This document shows positions 8,596 to 17,037 of a DNA stretch of 37,032 nucleotides, in pieces (positions within the stretch are counted from its first letter, which is position 1; each line of letters opens with the position of its first letter). The DNA is from DATFKA01 sp042095835 (GTDB lineage: Bacteria > Bacteroidota > Bacteroidia > Chitinophagales > Saprospiraceae): contig JBELML010000052.1 in the NCBI GenBank assembly GCA_042095835.1, positions 1 through 37,032 of the forward strand, written 5' to 3'. A program made the position numbers and the translations under genes. Under the pieces are notes generated by a model that was given only the letters and a program-made list of their open reading frames with translations, was not told where the DNA came from and searched no databases.

Positions 8596-11500
8596 TTAAT
8601 CTAGCGACGACAAAGAAGGCTCTAAAGCTTTCAAATAAGCCACTAAATCCAGTACCTCTTGGTCAGACAGGTTATTGAGCAAACCTTCTGGCATCAAGGA
8701 TTTAGCAGTTTGTTCTTGGGAGCGGATATCCGTTTTATTGATCGCTAGCCCCTCTTCTTGCCCGACACCTCTTAAAGTCAACGTTCGATTATCTTCAGCA
8801 ATGATGTTACCCGTGTAAGTTCGACCATCTTGTGTAGTGATGACCACCATTTTATAATCATCTTGAATATCCGCACTGGGTGTTAAAATATTGCTGAGTA
8901 GATAAGCGGTATTCGTACGGTTAGAACCCGTTAAATCAGGACCAATAATTCCACCCTCACCATGCATCTTATGGCAGGGACCGCAGGTACCTTGGAAGAC
9001 CATTTGGCCATTGATGGGATCAGCCTCTGCAATGGCCTGCTCCGATAATAAGCGCTGATATTTACTGTATTGATTTTTGATATCGCCCGAGATATCATCT
9101 ATTGGGCCCCATATTTCTACAAACCCATTTCCAACCACTCTCCGCAATTGTAAGGCGATATAGGCCGGAACATCTTTTCTAGGAATCGATTCCTTTTTTA
9201 AGGCATTAGCGAGTTTCCAACCATAGACTGGTCTGGAAGCAAAAGTTTGGATCGCTTCCTGTTTGGCTGCTTGATCAAAGTCGGCATATTTCTTGAGCAA
9301 TAGATCACCTAAATCCTCATCGTTATAAGCAGCAACCGCCCGAATCGCATCCAATTGTAGCGCATTATTATCAATTAAACTCGGCAATACGGCTCTTAAT
9401 TCATCGCGCTGGTGAGCGGCTAGGCTTTTAATAGCCTGCTGCTGTTGTTCAATTTCTGCTTTATCATCTTTTAAAATAGCGACCATTTTCTCTGCTACTT
9501 CAGCATTCCCAAATTGTTGAGCGATTTCATCTGCTTTTTGAGAAAGCAGGGAGTTGTTCTTTAATTTTTTATAAGCAACACTCCAATTTTCAGGCTCTTT
9601 CAAATCGGTCCGTCCTTGTAAGCCCGCATACATCCCTTCAAGCAAACGCAACTGATTACTAGACTTTTTGGATAAGCCCGCGATCAATGGCTCCAATTGG
9701 TCTCCGTCTACCAAGCGCCTCGCTATTTTTTCTGCTATGGATGGAATCTTGGTTTTGGCAGCTATCGCTAAAGCTCGTTCAGGGTTTTCAGTAACAATAG
9801 GCTCCATACCAAACCATAACATGTGAGGAATATTGGGATCATCGGCATCGGCACTAAGCATTGCTAGCGATTCTGCAATAGCCCAGCGGTTTTCATGGTC
9901 TAGTTTTTGCAATGCTCCAGCTAAATACATACGTACCACTGCTGATTTTTCAGCTTTTGCTAGTGCAGTCATTGTCTTGATGTGCGCCATTGCTGGCTGC
10001 CCATCTTCGCCTAGAAATTGGATAGCCCAGGCTCTGATATAAGGGTCTTTATCCTTGAGCAGTTTTGCTAATTGTTCGGCATTAATTTGATTGGTGATGT
10101 GTAAGGTCCAAAGGGCTTTGAGTCGAAGATCTTCTTCATTTTCGTCTTCTAAAATTTGATATAAATCTTGTACAGCTTTAGAAGAAAGTTCACCTTGATG
10201 GGCTCTATATTGTAAAATAACCCTGGCCCTACGCGTATGCCAATCGCTTTCACTAGCTTGTAAAGCGACCAAATCTTCATCGGACATCGCACTCAAATCA
10301 CCGTATCGACCTTCCCATTGCTCCGCGCTCGAATTTTCAGGCATAATCCGGAAGACCCGTCCCGTTTCTTTATTGACCACATCGTTTCCACAAATATCTG
10401 CATCGTGCCAGTCGAGTACATATAATCCGCCTTCGGGTCCAATCTCCATACTAAAGCCAATCCATTGAGCATTATTGGCCATCATAAAATCATCGCCGTG
10501 ACTAGCCGTATAGCCTGATCCATTGTTAGTGAGAACATCCGAAAGAACAGCATGCTCGTGAATATTGGCCATAAATATTCGCCCCTGCTCCTTGTCTGGA
10601 AAAGCATCTGATTGATAAATCCTAGCACCTCCGTGAGCCGAGCGATGCCGATGATCTACAATGGTTTGGATATCTTCATACACGTAAGGATTGAAATGTC
10701 TACCTCCTTGTCGATGATAAATTCCACCAGGAATCACATGGAACAAATGGGGTATCACACAAGCTGAAATGAACAACTGACCTTTTGCATCATAATCTAT
10801 GCCCCAGGGATTGCTAAAGCCATGAGCTACTACTTCAAATTTATCTTTGATTGGATGATAGCGCCAAACTCCGCCATTAATATCAACTCCTTCGGCATCG
10901 AGTAAATCCTCAGGAAAAGCTTCTCGGTGGCGGTAGATTTTTCCTTTCCCTACGGGTTTACGAATGACAGAAGGCGTAGCAAAGCCTTCTAAGCCATAAA
11001 GCCAACCATCGGGCCCCCAATGAAAACTATTGATTGTTTCATGGCGGTCTCTAATCCCCCAGCCTGTCAACAAAACTTCGATGTCTTCTTCATCTGCTTT
11101 ATCATCTCCATCCTTATCCGGAACAAAAAGCAAGTTAGGTGGTGCGCCCACATAAACGCCACCATGCCCCACTGCAATGGCGGAAGGAAAAGGGATACCT
11201 TCCAGGAAGACCTTTTTAGTATCTACAATACCGTCCTTATCCACGTCTTCAAGGATTAAAATTTTGCTATCGCCCGAGTTAGAAAAGCCTTCACCTCTAT
11301 TTTCATAATCTCGGTTTTCGGCGATCCACATCCGGCCTTTATCATCCCAGCAAAAAGCCATAGGTTGGGTAATCATTGGTTCAGCCGCGTAAGCATTGAC
11401 AGTATAGCCCTCTTGAATGGTCATATTTTCTACTGCTTCTTCTGGGCTTAAGAATTTAGCATCACGACCTTCTTCTTGGGCGATTTTCCACAAGGAGATG

Positions 11501-12504
11501 ATATTGTATAGATTGTGGTCACCGATATAGTCAGACCATAAGTCATTCATTTCTATACTATTCAGCGTTCCGGTATAGGCAACAACTTGGTGGAGATAGG
11601 TTTTGATTTCACCTTTGGCAATTTTCAAATCGCCCTCTCCAGAGGGTACCGGACCAATACCCAACTGGCCATCAACGCGCCAAGTTTGTGGAAAGCGATC
11701 ATTCTCTGGGTGATCAAAGATGGCAATATGCCCCCAATCTTCCAGGCCTTCTATTTCCATACCTACATCTACCCACATTGCTTTTTTACCTTCTGCGAAT
11801 CGGTTCCTTTGGCGGGCGGCATTGACGGCCTCGCCTTTACTATCTTTTCGCCAGGGCATACGTAGAAACATACCGCCATAAGCAAATTCGTTGATCGTGA
11901 TATCTTCTAAGGCCTCACCTTGCCATTCGAGACTGAGTAAGTGTTTATCCTCCTTTTGGGTAAAAGTCCAGGTTTGGGTTTCTTTGAGGATGGGTTTTTG
12001 ATTGGCATCCAACATATTATAGACCGTTTGCCATTTTACAGAAGCGCCTTCTTCAATAATGATTCGCGCACTGACTTTTTGCCAATGACTTCCGCCATTA
12101 TTATGGAAAAAATCTCGCCCAATTTGGGTTTTGACCTCCTCTGGTTTATCTGGATTATAAAACCACTTTTTAAGGGTTTCTTCATCAGCACCAGTACCAT
12201 TGACTCTTGTAAAGCCCCAATAAAGCCCGGTTTGATGCTTGTGGTGCCCTGGACTGTATTCGGTCAAAGCTACCTTTGTATCTGGTGCCAAGATCGGATG
12301 GAGAAAAGGCCTAAAGCCCTCCTTAGCATTTTGGGTAACCAAGGCCACATTCTCGTTTTCTTCAAATACCTGTAGGAGATCCCCATTTTGTTTTATAACA
12401 AAGGTTGTGGCCTCCTCTTTGGTGGCCTCTTCGGTACTTGATGTTTTATTTTGACAGCTTACTAGAGTGGCTAGTAAGATAATCACTGTTGTTGCTTTTA
12501 TCAT
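8596..12504 (-). CDS. DUF6807 / PVC-type heme lipoprotein with C-terminal cytochrome c
   Basis: A 1302-residue multidomain protein. It starts with a lipoprotein signal (LVSC, Cys17), so it is probably membrane-anchored in the periplasm. Residues of about 35-345 match the DUF6807 (PmoA-like) domain: HPILAPDTK, SPGHHKHQTGLYWGF, FHNNGGSHW. Residues of about 365-700 form a PVC-type beta-propeller (MAFCWDDKGRMWIAENRDY, NSFHWGPDGWLYG, HRSAHGGARIY, VLDWHDADICGND). Residues of about 740-1130 look like HEAT repeats. The C-terminus is a cytochrome c domain with CGPCH at 1174-1178 and a likely distal Met in SLMPEG near 1271. Such proteins are thought to act in periplasmic oxidation of sugars or glycans. 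It is co-directional with the oxidoreductase at 7437. The substrate is not deducible. Confidence 0.85.
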   Translation of the reverse strand: MIKATTVIILLATLVSCQNKTSSTEEATKEEATTFVIKQNGDLLQVFEENENVALVTQNAKEGFRPFLHPILAPDTKVALTEYSPGHHKHQTGLYWGFTRVNGTGADEETLKKWFYNPDKPEEVKTQIGRDFFHNNGGSHWQKVSARIIIEEGASVKWQTVYNMLDANQKPILKETQTWTFTQKEDKHLLSLEWQGEALEDITINEFAYGGMFLRMPWRKDSKGEAVNAARQRNRFAEGKKAMWVDVGMEIEGLEDWGHIAIFDHPENDRFPQTWRVDGQLGIGPVPSGEGDLKIAKGEIKTYLHQVVAYTGTLNSIEMNDLWSDYIGDHNLYNIISLWKIAQEEGRDAKFLSPEEAVENMTIQEGYTVNAYAAEPMITQPMAFCWDDKGRMWIAENRDYENRGEGFSNSGDSKILILEDVDKDGIVDTKKVFLEGIPFPSAIAVGHGGVYVGAPPNLLFVPDKDGDDKADEEDIEVLLTGWGIRDRHETINSFHWGPDGWLYGLEGFATPSVIRKPVGKGKIYRHREAFPEDLLDAEGVDINGGVWRYHPIKDKFEVVAHGFSNPWGIDYDAKGQLFISACVIPHLFHVIPGGIYHRQGGRHFNPYVYEDIQTIVDHRHRSAHGGARIYQSDAFPDKEQGRIFMANIHEHAVLSDVLTNNGSGYTASHGDDFMMANNAQWIGFSMEIGPEGGLYVLDWHDADICGNDVVNKETGRVFRIMPENSSAEQWEGRYGDLSAMSDEDLVALQASESDWHTRRARVILQYRAHQGELSSKAVQDLYQILEDENEEDLRLKALWTLHITNQINAEQLAKLLKDKDPYIRAWAIQFLGEDGQPAMAHIKTMTALAKAEKSAVVRMYLAGALQKLDHENRWAIAESLAMLSADADDPNIPHMLWFGMEPIVTENPERALAIAAKTKIPSIAEKIARRLVDGDQLEPLIAGLSKKSSNQLRLLEGMYAGLQGRTDLKEPENWSVAYKKLKNNSLLSQKADEIAQQFGNAEVAEKMVAILKDDKAEIEQQQQAIKSLAAHQRDELRAVLPSLIDNNALQLDAIRAVAAYNDEDLGDLLLKKYADFDQAAKQEAIQTFASRPVYGWKLANALKKESIPRKDVPAYIALQLRRVVGNGFVEIWGPIDDISGDIKNQYSKYQRLLSEQAIAEADPINGQMVFQGTCGPCHKMHGEGGIIGPDLTGSNRTNTAYLLSNILTPSADIQDDYKMVVITTQDGRTYTGNIIAEDNRTLTLRGVGQEEGLAINKTDIRSQEQTAKSLMPEGLLNNLSDQEVLDLVAYLKALEPSLSSLD

Positions 12505-12840
12505 ATCGCTGGTTTATCTATTTGTTTATTCTAGTTAATGGAGTTCTTTTGAAAGATTTATACTTTTTTTAAAAAACCAAACTAAAGTAAACAAAATCAA
12601 TAATTTACCAAACAATAGCACCAAAAATGATTGCAATTCAAAACTAAAAAACAGGAAAGTATTTTGGAAAGATAAAATAAAAAACTCGCCCTGGCTCAAC
12701 TATACTCGCTCATTCCCTAGTAGAAGGACATCCAAAGGGAGCTTATTCCAATATCTTGAAGGCTGTAAATCAAGCAAGTGGATTTGAGCGACGACAAAAA
12801 ATCGGAGAGTAGAAATCAAAATAGTCTTTAAATAGAGCGG
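12505..12840. other. Intergenic, leader of the DUF6807 lipoprotein gene
   Basis: The right-hand part of the gap between KDPG aldolase and the DUF6807 gene. It is A-rich near 12540-12680 and should hold the promoter for the minus-strand lipoprotein gene, but no clear -33/-7 pair is visible. On the plus strand, 12681-12815 is an open frame of about 44 codons without a start that has ordinary amino-acid content (for example EGHPKGAYSNILKAVNQ). I do not recognise it; it may be a gene remnant or chance. Confidence 0.35.
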
Positions 12841-12880
12841 AGATTGGCTAGTCTTGATGATGTTCAAGACTAGCCAATTT
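12841..12880 (-). terminator. Strong hairpin at the end of the alginate operon
   Basis: A perfect 14-base stem (12844-12857 with 12864-12877, arms TTGGCTAGTCTTGA and TCAAGACTAGCCAA) closed by a 6-base loop. It begins 7 bases after the KDPG aldolase stop on the minus strand. The U-tract is poor, so it may act as a transcript 3' end stabiliser or a weak terminator. It marks the likely end of the operon. Confidence 0.7.
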
Positions 12881-12884
12881 ATAA

Positions 12885-13553
12885 TTAGGATCGAATTTGA
12901 TCAATCATCTTTAAAGCCTCAGTTGTCAAGGCTTGGATACCTGCATAATCGAAACTTCCATCATCCTTTTTCAGCATCAGCTTAGACCCCATACCTACGC
13001 AGTAGGCCCCAGCGTCGAACCAAGATTTCAAGTTTTCTTGCGTTGGAGCGACACCACCCGTCGGCATAATGCTGGTCCAAGGTTGTGGTGCGATTACCGA
13101 CTTGATAAATTTTGGTCCATAGACACTTCCAGGGAAGAGCTTGACAATTTCAGCGCCCCACTCCTCTGCAGTGGCAATTTCGGTCAAGGAGGCACAACCA
13201 GGCGACCACAAGACTTTCCTGCGGTTGCAAGTGATGGCTATATCTTGTCTAAAGACAGGTGTTACCACAAAATTAGCTCCTAGTTGTAAATACAAAGCAG
13301 TGGTGCCAGCATCGGTCACCGAACCAACACCCAGTATCATTTCTGGGCAGGCTTCTGCACAGTATTTATTGAGTTCTCCAAAAACCTCGTGCGCATAGTC
13401 TCCGCGATTCGTGAACTCTAGTAATCTGGCGCCCCCCTTGTAACAAGCTGTCACCATTTTTTTACACACCTCAAGGTCTGCATGATAAAAGAGTGGCACC
13501 ATCCCTTGCTCTTTCATTTTCTGGGCCACTTGTATTCTAGTAAATCTTGCCAT
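12885..13553 (-). CDS. eda: 2-Dehydro-3-deoxy-phosphogluconate (KDPG) aldolase
   Basis: A 222-residue cytoplasmic class I aldolase that splits KDPG into pyruvate and glyceraldehyde 3-phosphate. The fold's active-site features are present: a Glu in LLEFTNRG (near residue 46), GVGSVTDAGT (near 76) and the Schiff-base lysine in EIVKLFPGS (near 138), then the phosphate-binding MPTGGVAPT (near 164). The length is typical. It follows KDG kinase by 37 bases and is the last gene of the alginate operon before a strong hairpin, so it supplies the final step. The same fold can also cleave 2-keto-4-hydroxyglutarate. Confidence 0.93.
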   Translation of the reverse strand: MARFTRIQVAQKMKEQGMVPLFYHADLEVCKKMVTACYKGGARLLEFTNRGDYAHEVFGELNKYCAEACPEMILGVGSVTDAGTTALYLQLGANFVVTPVFRQDIAITCNRRKVLWSPGCASLTEIATAEEWGAEIVKLFPGSVYGPKFIKSVIAPQPWTSIMPTGGVAPTQENLKSWFDAGAYCVGMGSKLMLKKDDGSFDYAGIQALTTEALKMIDQIRS

Positions 13554-13590
13554 TAGTTTATTCTTTATCTGTTAGATGGTGTAGGTGATT

Positions 13591-14628
13591 TTATCTAGCC
13601 ACGCGTCCACTCGCATCACCACTCATTAGCTTTTCTACCTCCTCAATAGTAGATAGATTCGCATCGCCGTAGATAGTATGTTTCAAACAAGAAGCAGCTA
13701 CTGCAAAATTCAAGGCTTTTTGATCATCTTCAGGATAGGTCAGTAAGCCATAAATGAGTCCTGCCATAAAGCTATCGCCACCACCTACTCTATCTACAAT
13801 GTGGGTAATCTGGTAAGTTGGTGCTTCATAAAGGGTATCTCCATCGTAGAGAACACCAGACCAGGAGTTATGCGAGGCACTAATCGATCCACGCAGCGTG
13901 GTGATCACTTTTTTCGCTCTCGGAAACATGCCCATCAATTGTTTTAAAACGGATAGATAAGACTTGGCATCTACGGAGTGGCCTTGGGTTACATCTACAT
14001 TCTCTGGGTGTAGACCAAAGTGCTTTTCGGCATCTTCTTCATTACCCAAGATGATATCACAGCCAGCTACCAAATCTGGCATTACTTCTCCGGGTTGTTT
14101 GCCATACTTCCACAATTTCTTGCGGTAGTTCAGGTCAGTTGAGACCGTCACGCCCATTTTATTGGCGGTCTGTATAGCTTCTAGGCAAGCATCAGCTGCG
14201 CCCTGTGATAAAGCAGGTGTAATACCGGTCCAGTGGAACCAGTCGGCATCTTTGAATACCGTCTCCCAATCGACCATACCTTTTTCGATAGTGGCCATAC
14301 CGGAGTGTGCTCTATCATAAACCACTTTACTTCCCCTACTCACTGCACCAATTTCGAGGAAATATATGCCTAGGCGCTCTCCACCACGTACAATGTGCTG
14401 GGTATTCACCCCTCTTTTTCTCAATTCCATCAAAGCGCATTGCCCAATATCATTATCGGGAATACGGCTTACAAAATCAACAGGAACGCCATAATTGGCT
14501 AGAGAAACGGCTACATTACTTTCGCCTCCGCCGTAAATCACATCGAAGGAGTTCGCTTGTGAAAATCTTCTCACATTCGGTGGCGTCAATCGCAACATGA
14601 TTTCGCCGAAGGTAACTACTTTCTTCAT
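13591..14628 (-). CDS. kdgK: 2-Dehydro-3-deoxygluconate (KDG) kinase, PfkB family
   Basis: A 345-residue cytoplasmic sugar kinase that phosphorylates KDG to KDPG with ATP. The PfkB/ribokinase signatures are clear: GGGESNVAVSLANYG (near residue 33) at the sugar site and DRVGGGDSFMAGLIYGLL (near residue 278) with the catalytic Asp in GGGD. The length is normal for bacterial KdgK. It lies between the RraA-like gene and KDPG aldolase, with 37 bases to the latter. The 65-base gap in front of it contains a GntR-operator-like inverted repeat, so it may have a secondary promoter. Confidence 0.92.
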   Translation of the reverse strand: MKKVVTFGEIMLRLTPPNVRRFSQANSFDVIYGGGESNVAVSLANYGVPVDFVSRIPDNDIGQCALMELRKRGVNTQHIVRGGERLGIYFLEIGAVSRGSKVVYDRAHSGMATIEKGMVDWETVFKDADWFHWTGITPALSQGAADACLEAIQTANKMGVTVSTDLNYRKKLWKYGKQPGEVMPDLVAGCDIILGNEEDAEKHFGLHPENVDVTQGHSVDAKSYLSVLKQLMGMFPRAKKVITTLRGSISASHNSWSGVLYDGDTLYEAPTYQITHIVDRVGGGDSFMAGLIYGLLTYPEDDQKALNFAVAASCLKHTIYGDANLSTIEEVEKLMSGDASGRVAR

Positions 14629-14647
14629 TTGTCTTAGGTTAATTTTG

Positions 14648-14664
14648 ATTGGTCAAAAACCAAT
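14648..14664. promoter_or_regulatory. Possible GntR-type operator upstream of kdgK
   Basis: Half-sites ATTGGT and ACCAAT face each other across a 5-base spacer. The half-sites match those of the better site at 28562-28577, but there the spacer is 2 bases. The different spacing changes the helical phase, so binding by the same regulator is uncertain. It lies 20 bases upstream of the kdgK start. Confidence 0.3.
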
Positions 14665-14693
14665 TTTAACTGTTATTCAATAGTTTATGTGTG

Positions 14694-15404
14694 TTACTTT
14701 TTATTTTTGCCTACCCATTCCTCGAATTCCATTTGCATCGATTCATTGGTAAGCGGATAAAGCCCTAAAATAGGGCAGCCTTCCGATACTTTTTCCATAA
14801 CAAAAGCTTCGTAAAGCGTCATATTGATCGCTTCCTCTGCAATTGCATCTGCTAAGTGGGCAGGTATAACCATCACCCCATCATCGTCACCAATAATTAC
14901 ATCGCCCGGAAAAACAGCCACGTCGCCACAAGCAATAGGCACATTGATATCTATGGCTTGATGGAGTGTCAAGTTGGTGGGAGCCGACGGCCGCTGATGA
15001 TAAACAGGCATATCCAGATCCGCAATTTCCGCAGCATCTCTAAAACCTCCATCGGTGACCATGCCAGCAACGCCACGCACCATTAATCGTGTAGCCAAGA
15101 TAGAACCAGCCGATGCCGCTCGACTGTCTTTCCGGCTATCCATCATGAGCACCGCACCAGCAGGACAAGTTTCTACTGCCAAGCGTTGCGGATGTTTAGG
15201 ATCCTTAAATACGGTGATCGGATTGAGGTCTTCGCGTGCAGGAATATATCGCAGTGTGAAAGCCTCTCCCACCATAGTAGGTTTCCCTTTCCTCAAAGGT
15301 TCTACACCCTGAACAAACTGATTTTTCAATCCACGTTTAAACAAAGCCGTAGCAATAGTTGCGGTACTCACTTGGAGTAGTTTTTCCTTAGTAGATGCTA
15401 ACAT
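14694..15404 (-). CDS. RraA-family protein (putative aldolase/decarboxylase)
   Basis: A 236-residue protein of the RraA / 4-hydroxy-4-methyl-2-oxoglutarate aldolase fold. The family signature is present: RLMVRGVAGMVTDGGFRD (near residue 107), in which the Arg-Asp pair binds pyruvate and metal, and a late GDDDGVMVIP (near residue 172). Characterised relatives cleave 4-hydroxy-2-oxo acids, while E. coli RraA instead inhibits RNase E. The gene sits between an SDR (9 bases upstream) and KDG kinase, in a uronate pathway whose intermediates are 2-keto acids. A retro-aldol or decarboxylation step on a KDG-like compound is therefore plausible, but this is inference. Confidence 0.8.
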   Translation of the reverse strand: MLASTKEKLLQVSTATIATALFKRGLKNQFVQGVEPLRKGKPTMVGEAFTLRYIPAREDLNPITVFKDPKHPQRLAVETCPAGAVLMMDSRKDSRAASAGSILATRLMVRGVAGMVTDGGFRDAAEIADLDMPVYHQRPSAPTNLTLHQAIDINVPIACGDVAVFPGDVIIGDDDGVMVIPAHLADAIAEEAINMTLYEAFVMEKVSEGCPILGLYPLTNESMQMEFEEWVGKNKK

Positions 15405-15413
15405 GACAAAGAA

Positions 15414-16184
15414 TTAAGAGAAGGCCAAACCGCCATTAATGTCGAAATTGGCACCCGTTACAAAAGCACTTTGCTCTGAAGCTAAATAGACCACGAGGTC
15501 TGCCACATCATCGGGGTGGCCTTCTCGCCTTAAAGGTGTTTTTCCAGCTACAGCTACCCGCACCTCATCTTTGGTGAAATCGTCGTGAAACTTAGTAGCG
15601 ATCAAACCAGGACAAACGGCATTTACACGGATTCCCTTGGGACCGAGTTCTTTGGCCATTGCTCTGGAGAAGGTCGTCACTGCACCTTTAGAGGAAGCGT
15701 ACAAAGCAGAACCTCCACCACCGCCATCTCTGGCGGCAAGTGAAGACAAATTGATCACGGAAGCACCTTTCCCCATCAGGGGTGCAAATGCTTGCATGAC
15801 AAAAACGGTAGATTTGAAGTTGACATTCATTACCAAATCATAGAAGGCCTCATCAAATTCTTGTAGTGTCCTGCGGGCAAAAAGACCTCCAGCATTATTG
15901 ACTAAGACATCTACCTGGCTGCCAAATGCAGCTACGGTTTGATCTTTCAAATGCTGAATTCCTTCCAGGCTGGAAGCATCTGCTTTGACCGCAATTGCTT
16001 CTCCACCAGAGGACTTTATCATCTCGATTGTCTCTTGAGCCGCCGCTTCAGAGTTGTAGTAATTCACGACAACCTTGGCGCCAGCCTCGGCCAATTTTAC
16101 AGAAATTGAACGGCCTATATCTCTAGCTCCGCCCGTAATGACGGCAACTTTTCCTTTAAATGTTTCCATATTCGTTGAATTCAT
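15414..16184 (-). CDS. SDR oxidoreductase, probable DEH reductase-like (second copy)
   Basis: A short-chain dehydrogenase of about 256 residues. The cofactor motif TGGARDIG lies near residue 17, NNAGGL near 95, then the catalytic Ser in INLSSLAA and YASSK (Tyr/Lys) near 162-166, and a C-terminal FDINGG. I chose the ATG at 16184: the sequence overlapping the upstream stop reads TAGGAGATTAAAAACC, giving an AGGAG ribosome site at good distance. An upstream extension to 16223 would overlap the previous gene and adds an unlikely N-terminus. In alginate loci such SDRs reduce DEH to KDG with NAD(P)H. It is the second of two adjacent SDRs, and its exact substrate is not certain. Confidence 0.82.
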   Translation of the reverse strand: MNSTNMETFKGKVAVITGGARDIGRSISVKLAEAGAKVVVNYYNSEAAAQETIEMIKSSGGEAIAVKADASSLEGIQHLKDQTVAAFGSQVDVLVNNAGGLFARRTLQEFDEAFYDLVMNVNFKSTVFVMQAFAPLMGKGASVINLSSLAARDGGGGGSALYASSKGAVTTFSRAMAKELGPKGIRVNAVCPGLIATKFHDDFTKDEVRVAVAGKTPLRREGHPDDVADLVVYLASEQSAFVTGANFDINGGLAFS

Positions 16185-16197
16185 GGTTTTTAATCTC

Positions 16198-16956
16198 CTA
16201 GATACCCAAAGCTTGACCACCACCTACCTGGATAGTTTCGGCCGTTAGGAAAGCTGCATCTTTACTACACAGAAAGGAAACCACTCCAGCTACATCCTCT
16301 GGCTGACCTAGTCGTCCCAACATGATATTCTTTGCCCAAGAAGCAAAAACCTCTGGCTTGGTGGATTTGATCTGCTTGTGAAAATCTGTATCGATAGTCC
16401 CTGGAGATACCGCATTGACCCGAATACCATATTCGGCTAAGTCTTTGGCCAAAGCTCTGGTAATTGTATGTACAGCCGCTTTAGAAGTACCGTAGATACC
16501 TGCTCCTGGTCCTCCTGCATTCCAACCGGCATTGGAGGTATAATTAATGATGGTTGGATGATCTCCTTTTTTGAGATAAGGGATAGCAGCTCTGGAAGCA
16601 AAAAATACAGAGTCTAAATTCAATGCCATGACAAACCTGTAAAACTCGGTAGTCATATCTTCAAATCTAGACCTTCCGCCTAATCCGCCTGCATTGTTCA
16701 CAAGGGCATCAATCCGGCCATATTTTTCACCAATGGCTTTAATGTTTTTCGTGACAGCTTCTTCATTGGTCACATCAAACCCATAATACTCGGCAGTAAT
16801 TCCTTTTGCAGTGAGTTCTTCTACTCTTTTTGCACCTTCTGCATCGTCTATTCCATTCAGAATAACAATAAATCCGTCTTGTCCTAGTCTTTTAGCTACT
16901 GCGCAACCAATACCTGCGGTTGCACCTGTGATGATTGCTACTTTTTTATCACTCAT
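16198..16956 (-). CDS. SDR oxidoreductase, probable DEH reductase (4-deoxy-L-erythro-5-hexoseulose uronate reductase)
   Basis: A 252-residue short-chain dehydrogenase with TGATAGIG (near residue 10), NNAGGLGGR (near 89) and YGTSK (near 157). GGPGAGIYG and SPGTIDTDFH resemble the A1-R DEH reductase of Sphingomonas strain A1, which reduces the open-chain alginate monomer DEH to KDG. That comparison is from memory of the sequence. It lies between the hexuronate-type MFS gene (81 bases upstream) and the second SDR (13 bases downstream). The two SDRs may differ in cofactor (NADH or NADPH) or substrate stereochemistry. Confidence 0.82.
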   Translation of the reverse strand: MSDKKVAIITGATAGIGCAVAKRLGQDGFIVILNGIDDAEGAKRVEELTAKGITAEYYGFDVTNEEAVTKNIKAIGEKYGRIDALVNNAGGLGGRSRFEDMTTEFYRFVMALNLDSVFFASRAAIPYLKKGDHPTIINYTSNAGWNAGGPGAGIYGTSKAAVHTITRALAKDLAEYGIRVNAVSPGTIDTDFHKQIKSTKPEVFASWAKNIMLGRLGQPEDVAGVVSFLCSKDAAFLTAETIQVGGGQALGI

Positions 16957-17037
16957 TATCTTTTATTTTTCTCGTTTAAATATTTCTTAAAAATTGTTAT
17001 AGCTGTTTTTGGTGGCACAATAGCCAACCATGGCACC

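Noticed and set aside
12681..12815. Plus-strand open stretch of about 44 codons before the alginate operon hairpin
   Set aside because: Amino-acid content looks plausible, but there is no start codon, no recognised family and no neighbouring piece, so I do not call a gene.
16980..17037. GGTG/CACC hairpin after the MFS stop
   Set aside because: The stem has only about six pairs with a mismatch and no T-run; too weak to call a terminator.
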